A DNA stretch of 64,000 nucleotides from an uncultured Bacilli bacterium (GTDB lineage: Bacteria; Bacillota_I; Bacilli_A; RF39; UBA660). Positions 52,263 through 62,301 of this stretch are shown here, in pieces; within the stretch, counting starts at the first letter, position 1, and every line of letters starts with the position of its first letter. The notes under the pieces are model-generated. The model did not search any database, had not been told where the DNA came from, and was given only the letters and a program-made list of their open reading frames with translations. The stretch spans positions 1 to 64,000 of the forward strand of contig CAKOLI010000005.1 of assembly GCA_934096265.1 (NCBI GenBank). The letters are read 5' to 3'. A program made the translations under genes and the position numbers.

Positions 52263-53169
52263 AAAATAGCTTATTAGGATAAATTCCTTCTTCTATTTGT
52301 TCATTTATCATGTTAACTAGTTTGTCTTTATCTTCTTTATAAGTTACACCCATCCATTTAGAATTAGTGGTTATTAATAATACTTTAGCATATTTTTCTT
52401 TAATAGCTTTAGAGATTACATCTGGGATGAGATATTCACAAATATCTAGATTATCTTTTTCTTGGTTTAAAAATTTAATTAGATTTTTTTCTAAGTAAGG
52501 GAATATTGTTTTTGTAAAGGCAAACATATTTGTTGAGACTAGAGAATTATTTTGTATTATAAAAGAGGGTTTATTATTTAGAGGGCTTGCAATGATTTGG
52601 TTTTGTTTTTTTGTAATGCTAGATTCTATTATGTCTGTTATGGTATTATCTTCTTTATATTTTAATATTCCTCGTTTGACAGCTCCGTTTTCTGTTAGGG
52701 TATTATCTATTTCATATCCTATAACACTGTAGGTATGGGCATCTTCGTCTATACTATCTAAAAATAAGCTAGATTTATGGAAGGCATCATATCCATATAT
52801 ATCATCGGAGTTAATTACTACAAAATTTTCATTAATAAAATCTTTTGAGGATAGAATAGCATGAGCCGTTCCCCATGGTTTGGTTCTATTTATGTTTCTA
52901 TAGGCTTTTGTGGGTATGTTATCATTTTTTTGAAAGGCATAGAATACTGGTATTTGTTTTTCTATTCTTCTTCCTATTGTATTTTTAAATATCTCATAGT
53001 TTTCTTCTTTGATTACAAATACTACTTTATTAAAACCTGATTGTATAGCATCATAAATAGAATAATCAATTATAAATTCTTTGTTAGGACCTATTTCTTC
53101 TATTTGCTTTAGCCCTCCAAATCTGCTTCCCATGCCCGCTGCCATGATGAGTAGTGTTTTATTTTTCAT
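52261..53169 (-). CDS. Sugar-phosphate nucleotidyltransferase
   Basis: This 302-residue GT-A type enzyme begins LLIMAAGMGSRFGGLKQIEE, with the GxGxR-x(n)-K nucleotide-binding signature. The metal/substrate part VVINSDDIYGYDAF is near residue 117 (D-D instead of the usual GDD). It makes an NDP-sugar from a sugar phosphate; the sugar and nucleotide cannot be read. Such proteins supply surface glycan or glycolipid synthesis, which might link to the GT4 enzyme at 7012 (inference). Confidence 0.82.
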   Translation of the reverse strand: MKNKTLLIMAAGMGSRFGGLKQIEEIGPNKEFIIDYSIYDAIQSGFNKVVFVIKEENYEIFKNTIGRRIEKQIPVFYAFQKNDNIPTKAYRNINRTKPWGTAHAILSSKDFINENFVVINSDDIYGYDAFHKSSLFLDSIDEDAHTYSVIGYEIDNTLTENGAVKRGILKYKEDNTITDIIESSITKKQNQIIASPLNNKPSFIIQNNSLVSTNMFAFTKTIFPYLEKNLIKFLNQEKDNLDICEYLIPDVISKAIKEKYAKVLLITTNSKWMGVTYKEDKDKLVNMINEQIEEGIYPNKLF

Positions 53170-53199
53170 ATAATATTTCTCCTTTTACATATGTAATGT

Positions 53200-54999
53200 C
53201 TACTCTTCTTCATTGTCAAAATTAGCGTTATATAAATTGTAATAAAAACCTTTTTTCTTTAATAATTCTTTATGTTTACCTATTTCTATAATGTCTCCTT
53301 TATCCATAACTATTATTTTATTAGCGTTTTGGATTGTAGATAGGCGGTGTGCAATGATGAAACTAGTTCTATTTTCCATAAGATGGTCCATTGCTTTTTG
53401 AATTAGTATTTCTGTTCTTGTGTCTACGTTACTAGTAGCTTCATCTAATATTAATATTTTAGGGTTTTTTAAAATTACTCTTGCAATTGTAAGCAATTGT
53501 TTTTGGCCACTTGAAATGTTGGTTGTTTCTTCATCAATTACGTGATTGTATGAGTCTGGTAGTGTTTTTATGAAGTGATCAATGTGGGCACTTTGGCATG
53601 CTTTAATTACTTCTTCATCAGTTGCATCTAATTTTCCATACCTTATATTTTCTTTGATAGTACCGTTAAATAGCCAAGTATCTTGAAGAACCATACCAAA
53701 TAAATCTCTTAAATCTTGTCTGTTAAATTCTTTAATGTTTGTATTATCAATTAGTATTTCTCCACTGGTAGTGTCATAGAAACGCATAAGTAATTTTACA
53801 ATGGTAGTTTTTCCCGCTCCTGTAGGGCCTACAATGGCTATTTTTTCGCCTTGTTTTACTTTAATGTTAAAATCATTTATTATAATTTTATTTTTGTCAT
53901 AACCAAATTTAACGTTTTTAAATTCAACGTTGCCTTTTATGTTGGTAGTATCTGTTTTGCTTGGAGATTTTACTTCTTCAGGACTATCTAAAAATTCAAA
54001 TACACGTTCTGAAGCCGCTACTGTTGATTGCATGATATTTGCAATGGATGCTATTGAGGCAATTGGTTGGTTAAAGCTTCTTATGTATTGTGTAAATGAT
54101 AGTATGTAACCTATTTCTATTTTGCCTTTTATAGTTAAATAGCCACCTAGTATTGCTACTAGTACATAACCTAAGTTACCTATGAAATTCATAATTGGAT
54201 GCATCATTCCTGACAAAAATTGACTTTTCCAAGAGGAATTATACAGTACTTCGTTTGTTTCATCAAATTTCTTGGTTACGGTATCTTTAGCATTATAGGT
54301 TTTGATAATGCTGTGTCCTCCATAGATTTCTTCTACTTGTGAATTAATATGGCCTATGTATTCTTGGGTGGTAGTAAAGTATTTTTGGCTTTTTCCTACT
54401 GTTTTAGCTATTAATAATAGTCCTATTGGTAATATTAAGATTGAGGCTAGAGTCATTGTGGGACTTATAGATAGCATCATAATCAGTACTCCTATTAATG
54501 TTGTAATAGAAGAAATTACTTGTGTTAGGGTTTGACTTAAATTGTTACTAACTACGTCTACATCGTTTATTAGTCTTGATAGTATTTCCCCTGTTGTTTT
54601 TGATTCAAAATATTTAAGGGGCATTTTATTAATTTTTAGTACTATTTCTTTTCTTAAGCCATAGCTTATTTTATTAGATATGCCCGCCATGATAAAACTT
54701 TGAAGGTATGAAAATATTGCACTTATAAGGTATAGTATTGCTAGTATTAAGATTATGTTTTTTATTTTAGGAAAGTTAATACCTATACCTGTTGTTAATT
54801 TGGATATTAAGCCTAAAGATATTTCGGTTGTGGCTTTACCTAGGATTTTTGGTCCTACTATAGAGAATATTGAGCTAAATACGGAGAATATAATGATAAA
54901 TATTATTCCTACTTTGTACTCTTTTAAGTATTCTAATAATTTTTTTATAGTCTTTTTAAAATCTTTAGGTTTATTCTCGCTATTATGTTTGCCTCTCAT
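53200..54999 (-). CDS. ABC exporter half-transporter, canonical ATP site
   Basis: This 599-residue half-transporter has six transmembrane helices (residues 30-310) and an ATPase domain: Walker A GPTGAGKTTIVKLL (about 385), Q-loop LQDTWLF, signature ISSGQKQLLTIAR (SSGQ, diverged from LSGGQ), Walker B ILILDEATSNVD and H-loop IIAHRLSTI. With the adjacent 54999-57206 product it forms a heterodimeric exporter of the multidrug/lipid type. The two genes overlap as TAATG. Substrate unknown. Confidence 0.93.
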   Translation of the reverse strand: MRGKHNSENKPKDFKKTIKKLLEYLKEYKVGIIFIIIFSVFSSIFSIVGPKILGKATTEISLGLISKLTTGIGINFPKIKNIILILAILYLISAIFSYLQSFIMAGISNKISYGLRKEIVLKINKMPLKYFESKTTGEILSRLINDVDVVSNNLSQTLTQVISSITTLIGVLIMMLSISPTMTLASILILPIGLLLIAKTVGKSQKYFTTTQEYIGHINSQVEEIYGGHSIIKTYNAKDTVTKKFDETNEVLYNSSWKSQFLSGMMHPIMNFIGNLGYVLVAILGGYLTIKGKIEIGYILSFTQYIRSFNQPIASIASIANIMQSTVAASERVFEFLDSPEEVKSPSKTDTTNIKGNVEFKNVKFGYDKNKIIINDFNIKVKQGEKIAIVGPTGAGKTTIVKLLMRFYDTTSGEILIDNTNIKEFNRQDLRDLFGMVLQDTWLFNGTIKENIRYGKLDATDEEVIKACQSAHIDHFIKTLPDSYNHVIDEETTNISSGQKQLLTIARVILKNPKILILDEATSNVDTRTEILIQKAMDHLMENRTSFIIAHRLSTIQNANKIIVMDKGDIIEIGKHKELLKKKGFYYNLYNANFDNEEE

Positions 55000-57206
55000 T
55001 ATAGATTACTCCTTCCTAGTTGTGATTTAGCTATTTCGTTATATATTTTGCAACTTTTTAGTAGTGTTTCATGGGTACCAATACCAACAATCTTACCTTC
55101 ATCTAAGACAATTATTTTGTCTGCATTCATTATTGTGTTGATACGGCTTCCTACAATGAGAACTGTCTTTCCTTTCATTTTTTTACTTAAATTGTGTCTT
55201 ACTTTGGCGTCTGTCTTTTGGTCAAGAGCGGAAAAAGAGTCATCAAATATGTATATATCTGGATTTTTAGCAATGGCTCTAGCAATAGAAATTCTTTGTT
55301 TTTGGCCACCAGATACGTTTGTACCTCCTTGAGCTATATGATAATTATATTTATTTGTTTTTTCGTTAATGAAATCACTTGCACAGGCTATATCTGAGGC
55401 TAAAATCATATCTTCATCTTTAATTTTATCGTTACCATACTTTATGTTTGATGCAATAGTACCTGTAAATAAGATGCCTTTTTGAGGAACGTAGCCTATC
55501 ATATCATGTAGATAGTTTTCATCTAAATCTTTTATGGAAACTCCCCCTACGGTAATGCTTCCTAATGTTACTTCAAATAATCTTGGGATAAGGTTTATTA
55601 GAGTTGATTTACCACTACCGGTAGAGCCTATAAAAGCAGTTGTCTCTCCTTTTTTAGCAACAAACGAAATATCTTTTAATATGTATTCGTCAGCATCTGG
55701 GTATTTAAAGTAGACGTTTTTAAATTCAATTTCGCCTTTCTTTTTTGGATTTATTTTTTTGTTGTTTTTGTTTATTATTGAATTTTTAGTTGTCATTACT
55801 TCATTAATTCTATTTACCGATACCATTGCTCTTGGAATAATTATAGATACTATAGATATCATTAGGAATGACATAATTATTTGCATAGCGTATTGGATAA
55901 AGGCCATCATATCGCCTAGTCCTAGTGCCCCTATTTCAATATTCTTGGCACCATAATATACTATTAATAGTGCGGTACCATTCATAACTAACATCATAAT
56001 AGGATACATTAGGCTCATGGTTTTGTCTAAGAATAAAGATAATTTTGTCAAGTTTGTATTTTCTTTGTCAAATCTTTGTTCTTCATGTTTTTCGTTTGTA
56101 AATGCTCTAATTACAGGTATACCATTTATGATTTCTCGCATTGTTAAGTTTAATTTGTCAATTTGTTTTTGAAGTTTTTTAAATTTTGGCATTGTTATTA
56201 TAAATAGTGTCGCTACGGTAGAAATAATTACTAGTACTGCAAGGGCAATTATGTATGTCATGCTTACATTAGTATTCATCACTTTGATAATAGCACCTAC
56301 TGCTATGATAGGAGCAAAGATTATGGTTCTAAAGACCATGACCAACATGTTTTGTATTTGATTAATATCGTTTGTACTTCTAGTTATTAAAGAGGCAACG
56401 CCAAATTTTTTTACTTCCGTAGAAGAAAAATCTAGGACTTTATTTAATATTTCACTACGTAGGGTAACTCCCATACGGGCAGATACTATTGCTCCAAAAA
56501 AGCCTACTAAGCATGCACATATCATTATGCATAAAGCTATTAGTAACATCTTTAATCCTGTTGTTAAAATATAGTCAAGCTGTATTTTATCAATATCTAA
56601 ACCTATTTTAGTATATTCTTGGGTTAGGTATGTTGTTGCAATAGTTGAGCCAAAAGTATCAGTTATGTTTGATGTTTTTTGATATGCATCATCTATTGCT
56701 TGATATCTGTTTTCTGTATCTAAATTTTTTAAGTATGTAAGATAATCATCTTCATTTATATTAAGCATTGCTTTAATATCATATTTATTATTATCTATAG
56801 TTGTTATTTGGTATAGGTTTATTGCTTTTTTGAAAATGTTATCAAGGGATTTTTTAGATGAATTTTTATTGATTACATAGAGATTATCTGTGTCTATATA
56901 TGGATATTTGTTTTTATACTCTAAGTATTCTTGTTTGGTTAGTTGTTCTTTTGTTATTAAGCTATAATTTTTATTTATGGTGTCTAATTCATTCTGATGT
57001 AAATAAAGTGCTATGTTATCAAACTCTTTTTGACTAATTACACTTGGTGTTGCTTCTTCAATGCCTTTGTTGCTTATTCCTATGTTGATAATGGAAGATG
57101 TGTAACTTGGTAGTTCTAATTCTAAAAAAGCTTGTATAACTAATAAGATAATAATAAATAGTATGTATATGTATGATTTTTTTAGTGATTTTAATAATGT
57201 TTTCAT
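54999..57206 (-). CDS. ABC exporter half-transporter, degenerate ATP site and large extracellular loop
   Basis: This 735-residue half-transporter has Walker A GSTGSGKSTLINLI, signature VSGGQKQRISIARA and Walker B IYIFDDSFSALD, where the catalytic Glu is Asp, as in one subunit of heterodimeric exporters such as BmrC or TM287. It is about 130-150 residues longer than usual: between TM1 (about 12-32) and TM2 (about 215) lies a large hydrophilic, extracellular insert (about 45-200). The next gene on the minus strand is its partner. ATG 57206 has an AAAGGAC site. Confidence 0.93.
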   Translation of the reverse strand: MKTLLKSLKKSYIYILFIIILLVIQAFLELELPSYTSSIINIGISNKGIEEATPSVISQKEFDNIALYLHQNELDTINKNYSLITKEQLTKQEYLEYKNKYPYIDTDNLYVINKNSSKKSLDNIFKKAINLYQITTIDNNKYDIKAMLNINEDDYLTYLKNLDTENRYQAIDDAYQKTSNITDTFGSTIATTYLTQEYTKIGLDIDKIQLDYILTTGLKMLLIALCIMICACLVGFFGAIVSARMGVTLRSEILNKVLDFSSTEVKKFGVASLITRSTNDINQIQNMLVMVFRTIIFAPIIAVGAIIKVMNTNVSMTYIIALAVLVIISTVATLFIITMPKFKKLQKQIDKLNLTMREIINGIPVIRAFTNEKHEEQRFDKENTNLTKLSLFLDKTMSLMYPIMMLVMNGTALLIVYYGAKNIEIGALGLGDMMAFIQYAMQIIMSFLMISIVSIIIPRAMVSVNRINEVMTTKNSIINKNNKKINPKKKGEIEFKNVYFKYPDADEYILKDISFVAKKGETTAFIGSTGSGKSTLINLIPRLFEVTLGSITVGGVSIKDLDENYLHDMIGYVPQKGILFTGTIASNIKYGNDKIKDEDMILASDIACASDFINEKTNKYNYHIAQGGTNVSGGQKQRISIARAIAKNPDIYIFDDSFSALDQKTDAKVRHNLSKKMKGKTVLIVGSRINTIMNADKIIVLDEGKIVGIGTHETLLKSCKIYNEIAKSQLGRSNL

Positions 57207-57240
57207 ACGTAGTCCTTTCTTAATAATATTTATGTAAATA

Positions 57241-58164
57241 TTACTTGTTTATAAATAAACTGTTTATGTTTTTATTTGGCATTAATATTTTTACGTTAGG
57301 GATGATTTTTATATTGTATATTTTTTTATCAGTATCTAATTTTTCTCCATCAATGCACCATTTAGTTTTAGGTGGAGAGTTGAATTGAATGGTTACTTCG
57401 TTTGATTTATGTATATATATACCTGGTACTTTGGTGACGTCTTCAGTTGCTAGAATGAGAAGGCTTTTTATTAGTTCAATTTTTTTTGTTATGGAACAAA
57501 AGAGTATTTCTATTTGGCCATCATCTAGTTTAATGTCTTTGTAAAAATTATTAATACCCCCGATACGGTTAGCATTAGAAATGATAACAAAAGAATATTT
57601 CCCTCTATAGGTATCATCTTGTATTTTGTATGTAATATCATATAATGGTGTTTTATTAAAGAATGATTTTATTCCTTCTATTATGTATGCTAGATGGCCA
57701 ATTTTTTTCTTTAGTTCTTTTGTAGTGATATATGGAACATCTAAAAACTTGCCGATGCCCGCTACATAAACAAAATAATTATTATTAATGCTGCAGATAT
57801 CTATTTCTTTTACTGTACCATTAAGTAATAATTCTAAATTGTTAACTATGTTTTTTCCATAGCCCCACATGGTTCCTATGTCATTAGTGGTTCCTAGAGG
57901 TAAGTGGGCAAGTAGTAATTTTTGTTTTCTTTTTAAATTTCCAGTTATTACTTCGTTAAATGTTCCGTCTCCTCCTACTGAGATTACTAAATCAGTATCA
58001 TCTTCTAAATTTTGCATTATTTTTAGGGCATGTTTATGATACTGTGTATATATAAATGTTGGTTCATAGTCTTTTGCTAATAATTTTTTAGTAAATTCTT
58101 TTTCTATATTTATATTTGTCTGTTTACCACTACTTTTGTTGTATATTATAGTACATTTTTTCAT
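57241..58164 (-). CDS. Diacylglycerol kinase family lipid kinase (YegS/DgkB-like)
   Basis: This 307-residue protein has the DAGK catalytic signature LVISVGGDGTFNEVITG near residue 60, the LPLGTTNDIG loop near 87, and the C-terminal beta-sandwich segment TKWCIDGEKLD. The family phosphorylates diacylglycerol or related lipids and recycles the diacylglycerol left by lipoteichoic acid or glycolipid synthesis. It probably works at the membrane surface. It starts from ATG 58164, 34 bases after the transporter pair. Confidence 0.9.
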   Translation of the reverse strand: MKKCTIIYNKSSGKQTNINIEKEFTKKLLAKDYEPTFIYTQYHKHALKIMQNLEDDTDLVISVGGDGTFNEVITGNLKRKQKLLLAHLPLGTTNDIGTMWGYGKNIVNNLELLLNGTVKEIDICSINNNYFVYVAGIGKFLDVPYITTKELKKKIGHLAYIIEGIKSFFNKTPLYDITYKIQDDTYRGKYSFVIISNANRIGGINNFYKDIKLDDGQIEILFCSITKKIELIKSLLILATEDVTKVPGIYIHKSNEVTIQFNSPPKTKWCIDGEKLDTDKKIYNIKIIPNVKILMPNKNINSLFINK

Positions 58165-58218
58165 TATATCAAATCCTTTGATACAATTATAGCATTTTTA
58201 TTGATATTTAGCTATATT

Positions 58219-59613
58219 TTATGTGTATTTTTTATGTCTGTATTCATGATATTGAATATCTCCATAGGTTATATATTTTTCTTCTTTTATTTTTGTTTTT
58301 TCTTGTTTTGGATAGTATTTGGTTTGTATTAAGACAATGTAATAGTTATGTGTTTTAGCGTATTCTATGTCAAATGAAGTTATTTTATCATAGCATAGTA
58401 TATATTTTGCTTGTAATGATGGTGTTATAGTGTTAATAGTCGTATTTTTTGTAATATTATTTTGTTTTATTTTAATTAGGATTTCATTATAACCATCAGT
58501 GCTATCATTCATTAGCATTTCTTTGGTATATATTTTGTTGACATTATTTGTTGGTAATGTGTCGTTTAAAGAGGCGTACTCATTGTCAGAGAAGGAATCG
58601 TTGTGGTATACGTGAATTACGCTGTTGATGTCAAAATTTTCAAAGCCAAATACAATGTAGTCATGTGGATTTTGAAAGGTGTCCAGATGAGTTTCGTCTA
58701 TAATGCTACATGAGCAAGCACCTGCATTATTGGATTGTTTATAATTATTTTTAATGTTACTATTTACTTTTGAAATGCCACTGGCATGGATCATTGCACA
58801 AAATTTTTCTCCTTGAAGGTTATAGATATTTACACCAGTTTTACTACTTAAATCTATGTCTTTTGTATTAGATAATGTTGCTTCATTAACTAAACTAGTA
58901 TTTAACAATTTATATGATATGTTTTTACATTTTCTAATATCGCTGTATAAGTATGATGACAAATTTAAGCTTTTGAATTTATGGTAGATGTTTATTAACT
59001 CATCATTTGTTAAATTTTGTAGGTTAGTTGTTATTTTGTATATATCTTTTATATCTTTATCTATAACTTTGTAAGGTAGATTGTTTTCAAAATTTAATAA
59101 TTCATATATATTCATTATAACGTTTGGATAGATATCTTGATATAGTTTATCTATTATTATGTCAATTATGTATTTTTGTGTTAGTTTTATAAGTGTTTGA
59201 TGTATGTTTGAAGTGCCATTTTGGTTTATTTCTTTGCGTATAATAGCCGCTGCTTCGTATAGGTTGTGATGGTATAAATCTTTTAGATATAGTTCTATAT
59301 TCTTGCTAGAATTGTTTTGGATATCTTCTAGGAATTGACTATATAAATGGATTAATTTGCTTTTGCTATCGTAGCTGTTAATTATAGTTGTATAAAATAT
59401 TTGTCTTTTTCTTTCTATGGTTGTTACATCTATTTTATTAGATAAGTTGTTGATTATAGAACGATAGCATTCTATGTCTTTAATTTTGCTAATTAAGTCT
59501 ATGAACGTTTGGTCATATAGGTAATCACATTTAGTTATGTCAGTAGTGTTGATATAGCCATTTAAGTATTTAATTGGCATTTTAGTTAATTCATTTAGGT
59601 TAATTAGTTCCAT
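58219..59613 (-). CDS. Unknown protein, 464 residues
   Basis: No transmembrane segment or signal peptide is visible. The N-terminal 230 residues look helical. The C-terminal half is mixed and has GVNIYNLQGEKFCAMIHASG, a small Cys pair (GACSCSIID), DYIVFGFENFD and DGYNEILIKI followed by KYILCYDKITSFDIEYAKTH. The YNEI and YILCYD spacing recalls some enzyme-like toxin or ADP-ribosyl folds, but I see no complete catalytic set, so no function is claimed. It lies 34 bases after the ABC transporter gene at 59648 on the same strand. Confidence 0.65.
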   Translation of the reverse strand: MELINLNELTKMPIKYLNGYINTTDITKCDYLYDQTFIDLISKIKDIECYRSIINNLSNKIDVTTIERKRQIFYTTIINSYDSKSKLIHLYSQFLEDIQNNSSKNIELYLKDLYHHNLYEAAAIIRKEINQNGTSNIHQTLIKLTQKYIIDIIIDKLYQDIYPNVIMNIYELLNFENNLPYKVIDKDIKDIYKITTNLQNLTNDELINIYHKFKSLNLSSYLYSDIRKCKNISYKLLNTSLVNEATLSNTKDIDLSSKTGVNIYNLQGEKFCAMIHASGISKVNSNIKNNYKQSNNAGACSCSIIDETHLDTFQNPHDYIVFGFENFDINSVIHVYHNDSFSDNEYASLNDTLPTNNVNKIYTKEMLMNDSTDGYNEILIKIKQNNITKNTTINTITPSLQAKYILCYDKITSFDIEYAKTHNYYIVLIQTKYYPKQEKTKIKEEKYITYGDIQYHEYRHKKYT

Positions 59614-59647
59614 ATTTTACCTCTTTTACTTTATATTTTATATATCT

Positions 59648-61951
59648 TTATTCTGTACGTAGGGCAATGACTGGATCTTTACGGCTCGCCATTTTAGCTG
59701 GGATTGATCCTCCTATTACCGTTAATGTAACGCTTATTGCTACTAGGATTATAGCATGTAATGGATTAAGTTTTGCTACATTTGATAAATCAGTTGCGTT
59801 ATATATAATACTGTTTGTTGGGAATACTAAAATTCTAGCAATAATAACGCCTAATACGCCAGATAGTGTACCTATTATGAATGTTTCAGCATTGAAAACT
59901 CTGGATATATCTTTTTTTCTGGCTCCTAGTGCTCTTAAAATACCTATTTCTTTTGTTCTTTCTAATACTGATATGTATGTAATTATTCCAATCATAATAA
60001 CAGATACTACAAGTGATATTGAAGAAAAGGCAATTAATACTATTGTTATTGCATCCATGATTGATCCTGACATAGATGATATCATTTTACCAAGGTCAGT
60101 GTATATTATTTTGTCTTTTTCTTCTTTTCCTTCGTTGTATTTGTCTAAATATTTAAGAATTTCATCTTTTGAATTAAAATCTTTTGAATAGATATTTATT
60201 ATTATTGGTGTTGTGTCTTTTCCTAAGTAACCTAGCATCATTTCTTTTGCTGCATCATCAGTAAACATTTCTCCTGTTAAAATATTATAATTAATTTTTT
60301 CTTGGGCTTTTACTATGTTAGAGTTTTTGTTTTTGGATATTATGTAATCTAATAACTCATTACTATAGAATACGCCTTTTAAGTTGCCATAAATTCTTTC
60401 TGATGATTCTTTTGATCTAACGATGCCAACTACTTTTAAGGAAATAGCGGATTTGCTTTCAAATAATGTCTTGAAGTTGGTATTTACAGTGTAGTAACCA
60501 TTGTGGCTTTGGTAATAGTCATCATTTAAAATTAGTTTTAAGTTAATATCTTCTATGGCACTAAATTCTAAGCTTTCTTTGTCTGTATTTAGTCCTAGTT
60601 GTTTTAATACTGTTGTGCTAATTCTATTTTTGGTGTCAAGAATTAATAATAATTCGGTAGATTTTTCTGGATATTTGCCATATAAAAGGTCAAAGTTTTC
60701 TTCAACCATGCTTAAGTTATTACTATCCTCTAAGGTTTTTGGTATTGAAAACATTTCGTTAGTAGAAAGAGATAGTGGTTGATAATTGTCTTTTCCTTTA
60801 GTAATGATATTTAAGTTCGTACTTCTTTGATATGATATTCCAGAAACTAAATTTGATGGAATATTTTCTATATAGTCAATGTAATCTTTGGTAAATATAT
60901 TTTGATGAGTAACTGTTTCAGTTATTGGGATATCTATATACATTTCTTGTTTGGTGGTATATGAGTTTTCATCTTTTTTATAACTGTCATTTAATTGAGT
61001 GATTGTATCTTCGTCCATTGAAACAGCTTGTGAAGATATCATTATTGGCAAGTTAGATAGAGTGTCTTTTTCAAACTTATCTATTTCTATATCAAAGCCA
61101 TTAGAAAGTGATAATATTAAAGCAATACCAATTATACCGATTGAAGAAGCAAAAGCTGTTAGGAATGTTCTTCCTTTTTTGGTCTTAATATTATTAAATG
61201 ATAGTTTTAATGCTGTAAAAAAGCTCATAGAAGTTTTTTTTATGTTGTATTCTTCTATATTTTCTTCTTGATTTTGGATAGGGTTTGAGTCATGAATTAA
61301 AATACCATCTTTAAGTTCTACTACTCTTGTTGCATAAGTATCCGCAAGTTCTTTGTTGTGTGTTACCATAATTACTAGTTTGTTTTTACTAATTTTTTTA
61401 ATTAATTCCATTATTTGGATACTTGTTTTTGAATCTAGTGCTCCTGTTGGCTCATCTGCAAGTATAACATCTGGATTATTAACTAGTGCTCTTGCAATAG
61501 CGACTCTTTGCATTTGGCCACCTGATAATTCATTAGGTTTTTTGTTTATATGGTCCTTTAAACCCACTTCTTTTAATGCTTCTTCTGCACGAAGACGTTT
61601 CTCATTACTTGAAATACCACTTAGTGTTAAAGCCATTTCAACGTTTTGTAAAATTGAAATGTGTGGGATTAAGTTATAGCTTTGAAATATAAAGCCTACT
61701 GAATTGTTACGATATGCATCCCATATAGTATCCGAAAATGTTTTGGTAGATGTTCCATTTATTATTAAGTCACCTGAGTCGTAACGGTCAAGTCCTCCTA
61801 TTATATTTAAAAGTGTAGTTTTACCAGAACCTGATTGACCTAATATTGCTACAAATTCACTTTTTCTAAATTTAAGTGATATATTTTTTAATGCAACTTG
61901 GTTGAAACCAGCTGTTTTGTATATTTTGGAAATATTTTTTAATTCTAACAT
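59648..61951 (-). CDS. MacB-like ABC transporter, fused ATPase and permease
   Basis: This 767-residue fusion has an ATPase domain (Walker A GQSGSGKTTLL about 37-47, signature LSGGQMQRVAIARA, Walker B VILADEPTGALD, H-loop VTHNKEL) and an FtsX/MacB-type permease: one transmembrane helix near 260-285, an extracellular domain of about 340 residues and three helices at the C-terminus with VLERTKEIGILRALGARKKD. Such fusions are typical of Firmicutes and are often linked to peptide or antibiotic export or resistance. It is the first gene of this minus-strand run, followed on the minus side by the unknown gene. Confidence 0.93.
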   Translation of the reverse strand: MLELKNISKIYKTAGFNQVALKNISLKFRKSEFVAILGQSGSGKTTLLNIIGGLDRYDSGDLIINGTSTKTFSDTIWDAYRNNSVGFIFQSYNLIPHISILQNVEMALTLSGISSNEKRLRAEEALKEVGLKDHINKKPNELSGGQMQRVAIARALVNNPDVILADEPTGALDSKTSIQIMELIKKISKNKLVIMVTHNKELADTYATRVVELKDGILIHDSNPIQNQEENIEEYNIKKTSMSFFTALKLSFNNIKTKKGRTFLTAFASSIGIIGIALILSLSNGFDIEIDKFEKDTLSNLPIMISSQAVSMDEDTITQLNDSYKKDENSYTTKQEMYIDIPITETVTHQNIFTKDYIDYIENIPSNLVSGISYQRSTNLNIITKGKDNYQPLSLSTNEMFSIPKTLEDSNNLSMVEENFDLLYGKYPEKSTELLLILDTKNRISTTVLKQLGLNTDKESLEFSAIEDINLKLILNDDYYQSHNGYYTVNTNFKTLFESKSAISLKVVGIVRSKESSERIYGNLKGVFYSNELLDYIISKNKNSNIVKAQEKINYNILTGEMFTDDAAKEMMLGYLGKDTTPIIINIYSKDFNSKDEILKYLDKYNEGKEEKDKIIYTDLGKMISSMSGSIMDAITIVLIAFSSISLVVSVIMIGIITYISVLERTKEIGILRALGARKKDISRVFNAETFIIGTLSGVLGVIIARILVFPTNSIIYNATDLSNVAKLNPLHAIILVAISVTLTVIGGSIPAKMASRKDPVIALRTE

Positions 61952-62054
61952 ATTATGCCTTCTTTCTTGTTTATCAATTAATATTAACCAGTAATAGAAT
62001 TATATGATTTATGATAAAAAAAGTCAACTATATCACATAATTTCACAAAAAATA

Positions 62055-62097
62055 AAAAAAATACATTTATAATACTATTAAATATTACAAATGTATT
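62055..62097 (-). terminator. rRNA operon terminator (minus strand)
   Basis: AAATACATTTGTAATATT / AGTATTATAAATGTATTT forms a long stem, with a T-run after it on the minus strand, about 30 bases beyond the 5S 3' end. Confidence 0.7.
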
Positions 62098-62125
62098 TTC
62101 TCTTTACAAATTTAAATAAAAAAAA

Positions 62126-62230
62126 TATCCGCAACTACCTATCTTAGCATACACTATTGTCGGCGTTCTGGTGCTTAACTTCTGTGTTCGAGATGGGAAC
62201 AGGTGAACCACCAGGCAATAATCACGGATA
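62126..62230 (-). rRNA. rrf: 5S ribosomal RNA
   Basis: The ends pair as 5' TATCCG / CGGATA 3' (helix I), and the internal segment CCCATCTCGAACACAGAAG (minus strand) is the conserved 5S loop. About 105 bases. It lies about 70 bases downstream of 23S with no tRNA between them. Confidence 0.93.
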
Positions 62231-62301
62231 TACATTTATTTATAGTTCTTTGAAAACTAGATAATGTGGTTTACATCAAATTATTCACAAATAATGAGTT
62301 T

